A DNA stretch of 64,000 nucleotides. Source: Geodermatophilus chilensis (lineage in GTDB: Bacteria > Actinomycetota > Actinomycetes > Mycobacteriales > Geodermatophilaceae). The stretch is from assembly GCF_002802985.1 (NCBI RefSeq), contig NZ_NVPT01000002.1, positions 1 through 64,000 of the forward strand, read 5' to 3'. Shown here in pieces: positions 34,370-42,514 of this stretch (its first letter is position 1; each line of letters begins with the position of its first letter). The notes beneath the pieces were generated by a model that was not told the origin of the DNA, searched no databases, and saw only the letters and a program-made list of their open reading frames with translations. A program made the position numbers and the translations under genes.

Positions 34370-35143
34370 TCAGAAGACCGAGGACCCGCGCAGGCTGACC
34401 TCGGCACCGCCGTCGACGTAGAGCACCTGGCCGGTCATGTGCGTGTTCGCCGGGCTGATCAGCCAGGCCAGCGACGCGGCGATCACCTCCGGGCCGGCGT
34501 AGCCGCCCAGCGGCATCGGGACCGCGCGGTCCATGACCGCCTTCATCCGCTCGTCGGCGAACAGCGCCGCGCTCATCGGCGTGCGTACTACCCCGGGCGC
34601 GACGGCGTTGAGCGGGATGCCGGCGTCGGCCCACCCGGGCGCGACGCAGGTGCGGCGCAGCCACTGGGCCAGCGCGGCCTTGGACGAGGGGTACAGCTTC
34701 TGCGGCCCCTCGCCCATCACCGCCTCGGCCCGGGCGAGGGCCGCCGCCTCGTCGCCGGCCAGGCACGCCGCGACGACCTCGTCGTCGACCGGCTGCGTGC
34801 CGGAGATCGAACCGACGACGGCGGCGCGCGGTGCGCGCGCCGCGGCCAGGGCGGGCCGCAGCCCCTCGGCGAGCGCGGTGACGCCGAAGTAGTTGACGCT
34901 GATGAGCGCCGGGGAGGGTGCGTTGATGCCGGCGCAGAGCACCAGCGCGTCGAGGACTCCCCCGCACTGCTCGAGCACCCCCTCGACCGCGGAGGCGCGG
35001 CCGGTCGCGGCGCCCAGGTCGGCGCAGATGTCGGCGTCCTTCAGATCGATGCCGATGACGGTGTCGCCCGCCTCGGTCAGCTGCCGGGCGAGGGCCTGCC
35101 CGATGCCGGAGGCGGCACCGGTGACGGCGATGCGGCGGGACAT
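34370..35143 (-). CDS. hsdA: 3-alpha-hydroxysteroid dehydrogenase-type SDR (HsdA-like)
   Basis: 257 residues, the same length as the Comamonas testosteroni 3-alpha-HSD. It follows that subfamily closely: VTGAASGIGQAL, GIDLKDADICADL, a short VLEQCGGVLDALVLCAGI, SVNYFG, SISG (catalytic Ser), a long insert before Tyr 151-Lys 155 (YPSSK), and the ending LYVDGGAEVSLRGSSVF. It interconverts 3-alpha-hydroxy and 3-keto steroids with NAD(H), the entry step for bile acids and androsterone. It is the last gene of the unit started by the KstR-like regulator, 27 bp behind the preceding SDR. Confidence 0.82.
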   Translation of the reverse strand: MSRRIAVTGAASGIGQALARQLTEAGDTVIGIDLKDADICADLGAATGRASAVEGVLEQCGGVLDALVLCAGINAPSPALISVNYFGVTALAEGLRPALAAARAPRAAVVGSISGTQPVDDEVVAACLAGDEAAALARAEAVMGEGPQKLYPSSKAALAQWLRRTCVAPGWADAGIPLNAVAPGVVRTPMSAALFADERMKAVMDRAVPMPLGGYAGPEVIAASLAWLISPANTHMTGQVLYVDGGAEVSLRGSSVF

Positions 35144-35170
35144 GAGGTCTCCTGGGTTCGACGGCGGGGA

Positions 35171-35920
35171 TCAGATGTGCGAGCCGCCGTCGACCCGCAG
35201 GTCCACGCCGGTGAGGTAGGAGGCGTCGCGGGAGGCGGCGAAGGCGATGGTCGCGGCAATCTGCTCGGGCCGACCGGCTCCCATCGGGGAGGCGATCCGC
35301 GAGTAGTACCGCGCGTCCAGGCCCCCCAACCGCACGCCGGCGGTCAGGGGGGTGGTGGTCGAGCCGGGGGAGACCACCAGGACGCGGATGCCGCGGCCGA
35401 TCACCTCCGAGGCCAGGCTCAACGAGAACGCCAGCACCGCGCCCTTGGTGGCCGAGTAGGCGGTCATGAACGGGTTGCCGTGGCTGGCCGACGACGACGC
35501 CGTGTTGACGATGACCCCGCCCTCGGGCAGGTGCTCGAGCGCCTCGCGGCAGAACAGCGCCGTGCCGACGACGTTGACGTCGAACAGCGCCCGCAGGTCC
35601 TCGACGGTGAGCCGCTCGATCGGCGTAGTGCGGTGGATGCCCGCTACGTTGACCAGCACGTCGAGCTTCCCCAGCTCGGTCACCGCGCCGTCGACCGCCG
35701 CGACGACGGCGGGCTCGTCGGAGACATCGACGACGTACGCGACGATCCGCCCCGGGCCGGACGCCCCGTCGACGGTGCCGGCCAGCCCCGCCTCGTTCGC
35801 GTCCACGGCGAAGACCGCCGCGCCCTCGGCGACCAGCCGCAGCGCCGTGGCGCGGCCGATGCCCGATCCGGCGCCGGTGAGCAGCACCGCGGTGTCGGCG
35901 AACCGGTCGCTGGTGACCAC
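35171..35920 (-). CDS. Short-chain dehydrogenase/reductase (steroid or sugar alcohol type)
   Basis: 249 residues with all classical SDR motifs: LTGAGSGIGRATALRL near residue 14, VNVAGIHRTTPIERLT near residue 90, the Ser of VNTASSSASHG and catalytic YSATK near residue 154, and the ending YLTGVDLRVDGGSHI. It lies between the KstR-like regulator (36-bp gap) and the 3-alpha-HSD. It probably oxidises another hydroxyl of the substrate (7-, 12- or 17-position are all possible), but the position cannot be read from sequence. Confidence 0.83.
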   Translation of the reverse strand: MVTSDRFADTAVLLTGAGSGIGRATALRLVAEGAAVFAVDANEAGLAGTVDGASGPGRIVAYVVDVSDEPAVVAAVDGAVTELGKLDVLVNVAGIHRTTPIERLTVEDLRALFDVNVVGTALFCREALEHLPEGGVIVNTASSSASHGNPFMTAYSATKGAVLAFSLSLASEVIGRGIRVLVVSPGSTTTPLTAGVRLGGLDARYYSRIASPMGAGRPEQIAATIAFAASRDASYLTGVDLRVDGGSHI

Positions 35921-35956
35921 CGCATCCCTCTCCCGTCGTCCGGCGAGGGCGGAACG

Positions 35957-36625
35957 CTAACCGGCGAGATCGGCAGGTGCCGACGCCTTCCCGGTCACCG
36001 GGAGCTCGGCGTCCGCGCGCGCTGCGCCGCGGCCGGCGAGCAGCAGCCGGCAGGCCACGCGCAGGTCGGCCTCCGCGTCGGGCAGCGAGGTGCGGCCGTT
36101 GAGCGCGGAGGTCAGCAGGCCGTACCAGCAATGGATGAGCAGCCACACCGCGGTGACGTCCTGCGCGGTCGGGTGGGTCGCCCCGAGCGCCCGCAGCAGC
36201 AGCTCGCGGAAGGTCCGGTCGATGCGCCCGGCGTCGGGGACGTGCGCGGCGTGCGCCGAGTTCTGCGACTGCAGCAGCGCCTGGGCCAGTGTCGGGCGGT
36301 GCAGCAGCTGCCGGCTGGCGGTGACCAGCACGTCGTACACCGCGTCCTCGGGGGTCTGTCCGGGGCGAAGCGGCGGCGTCGAGGCGTCCAGGTTGTCGAC
36401 CTGCTCGGCCATGACGGCGGTGAACAGGTAGGTCTTGGACGGGAAGTAGCGGTAGAGGGTGCCGATGGCGACCCCGGCGTCCTTGGCCACCTCGTGCATC
36501 TGCACGTGGTCCAGCCCCTTCTCGGCCGCGAGCTTGGCCGCGGCGCGCAGGATGCGCCGGTGCCGCGCCTTCTGGCTCGGCGAGCTGGGCGCGGCCGCTT
36601 CGCGAGCCTCGGCGATCCTGGGCAC
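35957..36625 (-). CDS. TetR-family regulator, KstR-like
   Basis: 222 residues from GTG 36625 with GAGGG 8 bases upstream. The helix-turn-helix is VQMHEVAKDAGVAIGTLYRYFPSKTYLF (split around residues 38-65), matching the KstR recognition region closely (VQM..VA..A.VA.GTLYRYFPSK). The C-terminal ligand domain is divergent, with LLIHCWYGLLTSALNGR. KstR represses upper steroid genes in mycobacteria and is relieved by a CoA thioester. It is divergent from a KstD-type gene and followed by two SDRs. It is one of the two best candidates, with the IclR protein at 54530, to read the 15-bp box; that is inference. Confidence 0.8.
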   Translation of the reverse strand: MPRIAEAREAAAPSSPSQKARHRRILRAAAKLAAEKGLDHVQMHEVAKDAGVAIGTLYRYFPSKTYLFTAVMAEQVDNLDASTPPLRPGQTPEDAVYDVLVTASRQLLHRPTLAQALLQSQNSAHAAHVPDAGRIDRTFRELLLRALGATHPTAQDVTAVWLLIHCWYGLLTSALNGRTSLPDAEADLRVACRLLLAGRGAARADAELPVTGKASAPADLAG

Positions 36626-36697
36626 TGGTCCCTCACGGTCGGTGGACGTCGATGGACGAGGATACTGACCCGTTCCGCTCACCGCGGCCGACCGCCA

Positions 36698-36712
36698 TAC
36701 CGCTGAGCGGGA
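36698..36712. promoter_or_regulatory. 15-bp palindromic box, copy 10 (TACCGCTGAGCGGGA)
   Basis: It lies in the 156-bp divergent region between the KstR-like gene and the KstD-type gene, 69 bp upstream of the latter. A half-conserved copy (TTCCGCTCACCGCGG) lies at 36673-36687. Confidence 0.55.
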
Positions 36713-36781
36713 CCGGACTCCCCGAAGCGGGAACCGCGCCGCTTGAGTGCCGCCCGTCGACATCGCGAGGAGGGCGCACGG

Positions 36782-38353
36782 GTGAGCAGCACGGCCGCAG
36801 GAACGGTTCTGCAGGACAGCGAGCACGACGTCGTCGTCGTGGGATCGGGGGCCGGCGCGCTGACCGGCGCCTACGTCGCGGCGGCGGCGGGGCGGTCCGT
36901 CGTCGTCCTGGAGGCCACCGACCGGCTCGGCGGCACCTCGGCCTACTCCGGCGCCGCGTGCTGGCTGCCGGGCACCCAGGTGCAGGAGCGGGCCGGCATC
37001 GGGGACTCCACCGAGGCCGCACGCACCTATCTGCGCGCGGTCATCGGCGAGGGCACCGCCGCCCACCAGGACGCCTTCGTGGAGCACGCGCCGGAGCTGT
37101 TGGCGTTCCTCGAGCGGAACCCGGCGATCGCGTTCGAGTGGCGCCCCTTCCCCGACTACTTCGCCGCCCCCGGCCGGATGGAGGCCGGCCGCGCGATCAA
37201 CCCGCTGGACCTGCCGACCGAGGAGCTCGGCGAGCTGGCCGCCCTGGTGCGCCCGCCGGTCGACCGCGACCGCGCCGGCCGGAGTCACTCCCGATCCGGG
37301 CCGCTGCGCCAGGGGCGGGCGCTCATCGGCCGGCTGCTGCTGGCGCTCACCCGCGCCGGTGGCACGGTGCGCACGGAGACCCGGATGACCGGTCTGCTGA
37401 CCGATGACGCCGGCCGGGTCGTGGGGGTCGAGGCACGGACGCCGGACGGCCCGCTGCGGGTGCGCGCCCGATCCGGGGTGCTGCTCGCCGCCGGCGGCTT
37501 CGAGCGCAACGCTCAGCTGCGCGCCGAGCACGGCGTCCCCGGCGACGCCGCCTGGTCGATGGCGCCGGCTGGCGCCGCCGGCGGCGAGCCGATCAGCGCC
37601 GCGGTGGCGCTGGGCGCGGCCACCGACCTGCTCGACCAGGCCTGGTTCTGCCCGGGAGTACTGCACCCCGATGGCTCGGCCGCCTTCACCCTCGGCTTCC
37701 GCGGCGGGCTGATCGTCGACGGGAACGGGCGCCGCTTCGCCAACGAGTCGCTGCCCTACGACCGCATGGGGCGGCAGATGGCCGCCGCGCCCGAGCGGGT
37801 CCCGTCCCACCTCGTGTTCGACTCCCGCACCGGCGGGCAGCTGCCGGCGATCGCGCTGCCCCCGCTGCCGGCCGAGGAGCAGCTGTCGGCCGGCACCTGT
37901 GTGCGCGCCGACACCCTCGAGGACCTGGCCTGGCAGATCGGCGTCCCCGAGGCGAAGCTGAGCGCCACCGTGGAGCGATTCAACGGCTTCGCCACTCGCG
38001 GGATCGACGAGGACTTCCACCGCGGAGAGGACCCCTACGACCGGTTCTTCGCCGCCGGCGACGGCCCGAACCCGTGCCTCGTGCCGGTGGATACCCCGCC
38101 GTACCGCGCCGTCCGCATGGTGCTCAGCGACCTCGGCACCAAGGGCGGCCTGCGCACCGACCCGCGCGGCAGGGTGCTGCGCGTCGACGACAGCCCGATC
38201 CCCGGTCTGTACGCCGCCGGGAACACCAGTGCCTCCTTGGCCGGGCCGGTCTACCCGGGCCCCGGGATCCCGATCGGGACCGCCATGGTCTTCAGCTCCC
38301 TCGCCGTACAGGACATGGCAGGGGCGTCCCTTCTCCAGGAGGACAACGCATGA
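36782..38353 (+). CDS. 3-ketosteroid dehydrogenase-type FAD flavoprotein (KstD paralogue)
   Basis: 523 residues from GTG 36782 with GGAGG upstream. The FAD-binding VVVVGSGAGALTGAYVAAAAG is at residue about 17, and RLGGTSAYSGAACWLPG follows. Residues equivalent to the KstD active site are present: Tyr in FPDYFAAPG, Tyr in NGRRFANESLPYDRMG, and the Tyr and Gly of GPVYPGPGIPIGTA, with LGTKGGL before them. It is about 40 residues shorter than the canonical KstD at 51109. It may be a KstD for another substrate range (5-alpha, C22/C24 acids) or a delta-4 dehydrogenase. It overlaps the lipase-like gene as ATGA. Confidence 0.8.
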   Translation: MSSTAAGTVLQDSEHDVVVVGSGAGALTGAYVAAAAGRSVVVLEATDRLGGTSAYSGAACWLPGTQVQERAGIGDSTEAARTYLRAVIGEGTAAHQDAFVEHAPELLAFLERNPAIAFEWRPFPDYFAAPGRMEAGRAINPLDLPTEELGELAALVRPPVDRDRAGRSHSRSGPLRQGRALIGRLLLALTRAGGTVRTETRMTGLLTDDAGRVVGVEARTPDGPLRVRARSGVLLAAGGFERNAQLRAEHGVPGDAAWSMAPAGAAGGEPISAAVALGAATDLLDQAWFCPGVLHPDGSAAFTLGFRGGLIVDGNGRRFANESLPYDRMGRQMAAAPERVPSHLVFDSRTGGQLPAIALPPLPAEEQLSAGTCVRADTLEDLAWQIGVPEAKLSATVERFNGFATRGIDEDFHRGEDPYDRFFAAGDGPNPCLVPVDTPPYRAVRMVLSDLGTKGGLRTDPRGRVLRVDDSPIPGLYAAGNTSASLAGPVYPGPGIPIGTAMVFSSLAVQDMAGASLLQEDNA

Positions 38354-39573
38354 CCGGAAACCACCGGGGCATCGCCGCCCGGGCCGCGGTCGTCGGCGCA
38401 GCAGCACTGCTCGTCGGCGCGGGGATGTCGCTACCCGCCGCCGCCGCTCCGCCGTCCGGCCACGGGAGCGAGCAGTCCGTCCCGCAGGGCCAGCGTGGCA
38501 GGCTGCTCAGCAGCACTCCGCTCACCACCGCCGCCGCCCTCCCGAGCGCAGCAAGCAACCAGGCGGTCACCTACGTGTCCGGGGGGCGAGGGGCCAGCGG
38601 ATCGTCGTGTCCGGCGACGGTGTCCCTGCCGAGCACCCCGCCGCCGCCCGGCGGGTGGCCGGTGCTCAGCTGGGCGCACGGCACGACCGGGACGGCGGAT
38701 CCGTGCGCGCCGTCGCAGGTGACCCCGCAGGCGTCCACCTACGGGTATCTCTCCGGTGTCAACGAGACGCTCGACGACTGGGTGGCGGCCGGTTACGTGG
38801 TCGTGCAGACCGACTACGAGGGCCTGGGCACGCCCGGCGGCCACCCCTACCTCAACGGCAGGAGCGCGGCGAACACGGTCGCCGACATCGTGCGCGCGGC
38901 GCGCGACCTCGACCACCGGGTGGGCAAGGACTACGTGGTGGCCGGGCACAGCCAGGGGGGTCACGCGGCCCTGTTCGCCGCGGACGACCTCGACCGCCGC
39001 CATGACGTGCGCCTGCTCGGCGCGGTGGCCATCGCCCCCGGCGGCTACGACGTGGGCACCGCGACCGGCTACTACCGCCAGCTCTCGTCCTTCCCACGGG
39101 AGGCCGCCGTCGCCACGCTGGCGTTCCTGCCGACGCTGCTCCTGGGGGCTGAAGCGGCAGACGCGTCGATCGACGCCGACGCCCTGATCAACGACGCCGC
39201 CCAGCCGCTGATCGACGCCGGCCGCACGGGTTGCCTGGCGGAGATCCGCGCGGTGGCCGAGACCGTGCCGCAGGCCGATCCGTTCGTGGCCGAGGCCGAC
39301 CTGTCCGCGTTCACCGCGTACCTGGAGGCCCAGGAGCCGGAGCACCTCACACCGCAGGTGCCCACGCTGGTCGCACAGGGCACGACCGACGCGCTGGTGA
39401 GGGAGCCGACGACCGCGACCATGGTCGACGGGTACTGCGATCACGGGTCGGCGATCAGCTACCACGTGTACGGGGGCGCCGACCACCGGGCGACCGTGCC
39501 GGCTTCGTTCGAGGACGCGCTGGCCTTCGCCGACGCGCTGTTCGCTGGAGAGACACCCGCAGCGACCTGCTGA
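38350..39573 (+). CDS. Secreted lipase/esterase-like alpha/beta hydrolase
   Basis: 407 residues. The signal peptide is clear: a basic start, a hydrophobic core at 12-30 and a probable cut after AAA near residue 33. The mature domain resembles secretory (LIP) lipases: an early VLSWAHGTTGTADPC, QTDYEGLGTPG, the nucleophile Ser 201 in VAGHSQGGHAAL, a C-terminal Asp in VAQGTTDALV and the His of YGGADHRA. Two Cys pairs suggest disulfides. It is co-translated with the KstD-type gene, so it may release steroids from esters outside the cell. The substrate is not readable. Confidence 0.8.
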   Translation: MTGNHRGIAARAAVVGAAALLVGAGMSLPAAAAPPSGHGSEQSVPQGQRGRLLSSTPLTTAAALPSAASNQAVTYVSGGRGASGSSCPATVSLPSTPPPPGGWPVLSWAHGTTGTADPCAPSQVTPQASTYGYLSGVNETLDDWVAAGYVVVQTDYEGLGTPGGHPYLNGRSAANTVADIVRAARDLDHRVGKDYVVAGHSQGGHAALFAADDLDRRHDVRLLGAVAIAPGGYDVGTATGYYRQLSSFPREAAVATLAFLPTLLLGAEAADASIDADALINDAAQPLIDAGRTGCLAEIRAVAETVPQADPFVAEADLSAFTAYLEAQEPEHLTPQVPTLVAQGTTDALVREPTTATMVDGYCDHGSAISYHVYGGADHRATVPASFEDALAFADALFAGETPAATC

Positions 39574-39591
39574 CGCCGGCATCCGACGACG

Positions 39592-39617
39592 CCCCGACCG
39601 CGCCGCCGCGGTCGGGG
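39592..39617. terminator. Bidirectional terminator hairpin
   Basis: A perfect 10-bp stem (39592-39601 with 39608-39617) and a 6-base loop, between the convergent lipase-like and HsaA-like genes. Confidence 0.75.
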
Positions 39618-39639
39618 CCTCGTACGTCCGGGCGGTGAC

Positions 39640-40818
39640 TCAGACGAGGTTGTCCTCCACCGCGAGACCGAAGGCGCCCTTGCCGTACAGGGCCAGGGCC
39701 CGCTCGACGTCGTTGGCCACGTGGACACTGCCGGCGTGGACGTCGCGCCACGCGCGCTCGATCGGGTTGCCGCGGCGTAGCGAGTTCCCGCCGGCGGTCT
39801 TGAACAGCAGGTCGGCGGCGGCCAGTGCGCGCTCGGTGGCCCGCACCTGATCGCGGCGGGTTCGCAGCCGCAGCTCCATGGGGATCTCCTCCCCCACCAC
39901 GGCCGACCGGTAGAGCTCGCTCATGTTGCGGTCCATCTGCAGCATGGCCGCGTCGATCTCCGAGGCCACGCGGGCGACGGCGACCTGCGCGAACGCGTCC
40001 TCGGCGAACCGGCCGCCGCCCAGGGACAGCCGGACCCGGTCGCGCATGGCGCCGATGTAGGAGTCGTAGCAGCCCTGGACCGCGCCGACGAGCGGCGACG
40101 CCACCGCCGAGGTGAACACCGCCCCGAACGGCATCTTGTAGAGCGGCCCGGGGTTGACCCGCTGCCCCGGTCCGCGCAGCTGGGAGTGCTCGAAGTTGCG
40201 CAGCACCCGGTGCTCGGGCACGAAGGCCCCGGTCACCTCGATATCGTTGCTGCCGGTGCCGCGCAGCCCCATGACGTCCCACACGTCGTGGACGACGTAG
40301 TCCGCGCGCGGCACCAGCACGGTGAGGAAGTCCAGCGGCCGGCCGTGGGCGCCGACGACCAGCGCCCCGAGCAGCGCCCAGCCGACGTGGTCGCAGCCGG
40401 AGGAGAAGCTCCACCGGCCGGTGAGCCGGTAGCCGCCGTCGACCTCGGTCAGGCGCCCGACGGGCGCGTAGCTGGAGGAAATCAGCGTGTCGGGATCGCT
40501 CCCCCACACGTCGTCCTGGGCGCCCTCGGGGAAGAGCCCGAGCTGCCAGGGGTGCACGCCGACGACCGAGGTGACCCAGCCGGTCGATCCGCAGGCCCCC
40601 GCCACTGCCCGCACCACCCGGAAGAACGCGGTGGGGTCGCACTCGCTGCCGCCGTACCGCTTGGGCTGCAGCATGCGGAACACACCCGCGTCGACCAGCT
40701 CGGCGATCGTCTCCTGCGGTACGCGGCGGATCTCCTCCGCCCGCGCAGCCCGCTCGGCGATGGCCGGCAGCAGGGCCGCCACCCGGGCCTGGACCGTGGC
40801 CGCTCCGGCGTCGCTCAT
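39640..40818 (-). CDS. HsaA-type flavin-dependent monooxygenase (acyl-CoA dehydrogenase fold), paralogue 1
   Basis: 392 residues from ATG 40818 with AGGAGG upstream. The group D flavin monooxygenase layout matches HsaA (394 residues): GVFRMLQPKRYGGSECDP near residue 45, GWVTSVVGVHPWQLGLFP near residue 78, GRWSFSSGCDHVGWALLGA near residue 133, DVWDVMGLRGTGSNDIEV and a C-terminal HVANDVERALALYGKGAFG. HsaA hydroxylates 3-HSA to the catechol 3,4-DHSA with FMNH2 or FADH2 from HsaB. A second, operon-embedded HsaA lies at 45930. This copy is a single gene divergent from kshA, so it may serve a differently substituted ring-A phenol. That role is inferred. Confidence 0.8.
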   Translation of the reverse strand: MSDAGAATVQARVAALLPAIAERAARAEEIRRVPQETIAELVDAGVFRMLQPKRYGGSECDPTAFFRVVRAVAGACGSTGWVTSVVGVHPWQLGLFPEGAQDDVWGSDPDTLISSSYAPVGRLTEVDGGYRLTGRWSFSSGCDHVGWALLGALVVGAHGRPLDFLTVLVPRADYVVHDVWDVMGLRGTGSNDIEVTGAFVPEHRVLRNFEHSQLRGPGQRVNPGPLYKMPFGAVFTSAVASPLVGAVQGCYDSYIGAMRDRVRLSLGGGRFAEDAFAQVAVARVASEIDAAMLQMDRNMSELYRSAVVGEEIPMELRLRTRRDQVRATERALAAADLLFKTAGGNSLRRGNPIERAWRDVHAGSVHVANDVERALALYGKGAFGLAVEDNLV

Positions 40819-40894
40819 CCCGGTTCCTCCTCGCGCGTCGACCCGTGGCACGTCGCCGATGGTGCGCCGGGACGCAGGCTCGTCCCAGCGACCT

Positions 40895-40909
40895 TTCCGA
40901 TGAGTGAGA
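40895..40909. promoter_or_regulatory. 15-bp palindromic box, degenerate copy 11 (TTCCGATGAGTGAGA)
   Basis: It lies between the divergent HsaA-like and kshA genes (40819-40981), 72 bp upstream of kshA. Both arms are weakened. Confidence 0.3.
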
Positions 40910-40981
40910 CCCGCCACCCCGGGCCGGAGGGGCCGACCTACGTTGCCCTCCGATACCAGGACTCGAGGGGATGGTCGGGCA

Positions 40982-42145
40982 ATGACTGCTGTGCAGGACA
41001 CGGACGAGATCCGCCGCATCGAGGCAGAGGCGGCGCCGACGCGTTTCGCGCGTGGTTGGCACTGTCTCGGGCTGATCCGCGACTTCGCCGACGGCAAGCC
41101 GCACTCGATCCTGGCGTTCGGGCAGAAGCTCGTCGTCTTCCGGGGAGAGGACGGCTCCATCAACGTCCTCGACGCCTACTGCCGGCACATGGGCGGTGAC
41201 CTGTCGCAGGGCACCGTGAAGGGCAACGAGGTCGCCTGCCCCTTCCACGACTGGCGCTGGGGCGGCGACGGCAAGTGCAAGCAGATCCCCTACAGCCGGC
41301 GCGTGCCGCTGCGGGCCCGCACCGCGGCCTGGCCGACCCTGCAGCAGGACGGGATGCTCTTCGTCTGGAACGACCCCGAGGGCAACCCCCCGCCGGCCGA
41401 CGTCACGATCCCGCGCATCGAGGGCGCGACCAGTGACGAGTGGACCGAGTGGCGCTGGTACTCCACCGTCGTCAACACCAACTGCCGCGAGGTCATCGAC
41501 AACAACGTCGACATGGCCCACTTCTTCTACGTGCACGGGTCGTTCCCGACCTACTTCAAGAACATCCTCGAGGGCCACACCGCCACCCAGGTGATGAAGG
41601 GCCTCAGCCGGGAGGACGTCCGTCCGCCGGCCAAGGAGGGCCAGCCCAAGCTGCTGGGCAACACCTCGGTGGCCACGTACCACGGCCCGTCGTTCATGAT
41701 CGACGACCTGACGTACCACTACGAGAACATGGACCTGCAGTCCGTGCTCATCAACTGCCACTACCCGATCGACGCCAACAGCTTCGTGCTCCAGTACGGC
41801 GTGATCGTCAAGCGCTCCGAGCACCTGCCCGGGGACGCCGCCGAGCAGCTGGCCATCGGCATGGGCGACTACATCCGCATGGGCTTCGAGCAGGACGTGC
41901 AGATCTGGAGGAACAAGACCCGGATCGACAACCCGCTGCTGTGCGAGGAGGACGGGCCGGTCTACCAGCTGCGCCGCTGGTACGAGCAGTTCTACGTGGA
42001 CGTCGCCGACGTCCAGCCGGAGATGGTGGAGCGCTTCGAGTACGAGCTGGACACCACCCGGCCGATCGAGTCCTGGCGCAAGGAGGTCGAGGCCAACCTC
42101 GCCCGCCGCGCCGCGGCCGCCGCCGATCAGCCGCAGCCGGCCTGA
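40982..42145 (+). CDS. kshA: 3-ketosteroid 9-alpha-hydroxylase oxygenase (KshA)
   Basis: 387 residues from ATG 40982. The Rieske 2Fe-2S ligands are Cys 67, His 69, Cys 86 and His 89 (CRH and CPFHDW). The mononuclear iron ligands are His 180 and His 185 in NNVDMAHFFYVHGSFP and Asp 305 in GFEQDVQIWRN. All match KshA spacing. The enzyme hydroxylates C9 of 3-keto-4-ene or 1,4-diene steroids, which opens ring B spontaneously when ring A carries the delta-1 bond. Its reductase partner KshB is at 50058. Its stop overlaps the start of the 91-residue Cys protein (TGATG), and an SDR follows. Confidence 0.93.
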   Translation: MTAVQDTDEIRRIEAEAAPTRFARGWHCLGLIRDFADGKPHSILAFGQKLVVFRGEDGSINVLDAYCRHMGGDLSQGTVKGNEVACPFHDWRWGGDGKCKQIPYSRRVPLRARTAAWPTLQQDGMLFVWNDPEGNPPPADVTIPRIEGATSDEWTEWRWYSTVVNTNCREVIDNNVDMAHFFYVHGSFPTYFKNILEGHTATQVMKGLSREDVRPPAKEGQPKLLGNTSVATYHGPSFMIDDLTYHYENMDLQSVLINCHYPIDANSFVLQYGVIVKRSEHLPGDAAEQLAIGMGDYIRMGFEQDVQIWRNKTRIDNPLLCEEDGPVYQLRRWYEQFYVDVADVQPEMVERFEYELDTTRPIESWRKEVEANLARRAAAAADQPQPA

Positions 42146-42420
42146 TGACCGTCCGCGCAGACAACCGCTTCCTGGACACGCCCATGCGCGCGGTCGAGTG
42201 CCGGCGCTGCTCGGCGCGGGTGGAGGTCCGCAAGAGCAGCTGGCACCAGACCAGTGTTCAGTGGGACGCCGCGGCCACTGCCGCCTGCCACGAGCGCCCA
42301 CACGCGCAGCCGCTGCCCGGCCCGAACGGCAAGTTCTTCGAGTCCTGCTCGGCGCTGCAGGCCTCCATCCAGGAAGCCGCACTCGGCGGCGCCGTCCCGG
42401 TTCCCGACGACGGCTACTGA
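42145..42420 (+). CDS. Small Cys-containing protein coupled to KshA
   Basis: 91 residues, starting at ATG 42145, which shares its first A with the kshA stop. The composition suggests a small metal-binding protein: Cys 19 and 22 in VECRRCSARVEV, Cys 49 with His 50 and His 54 in AACHERPH, and Cys 68 in FFESCSALQAS. There is no signal peptide or membrane segment. I do not recognise a named family. Tight coupling to the oxygenase suggests a KshA-associated electron-transfer, assembly or regulatory protein. The codon use is like its neighbours and the ORF is intact, so it looks like a real gene. Confidence 0.75.
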   Translation: MTVRADNRFLDTPMRAVECRRCSARVEVRKSSWHQTSVQWDAAATAACHERPHAQPLPGPNGKFFESCSALQASIQEAALGGAVPVPDDGY

Positions 42421-42514
42421 TCCACCGCGACGACCGGATCGGCGAAGTAGCCGCCATGAGGACCATGTGGCGACCACTTCGCCGATGTGGCCGCGCCAGG
42501 AGGAGGAACCACGC

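Noticed and set aside
36673-36687. TTCCGCTCACCGCGG as another box copy
   Set aside because: The right arm is broken. It is mentioned as a half site only and not counted among the 18.
35957-38407. Very long minus-strand open frame opposite the KstD-type gene
   Set aside because: High GC keeps antisense frames open. Only its last 222 residues (the KstR-like protein) have a family fold and a ribosome site.
42254-42514. A longer 349-residue reading of the SDR at 42515
   Set aside because: The extra 87 residues overlap the KshA-coupled Cys protein in another frame and show no SDR homology; AGGAGGAA precedes ATG 42515.
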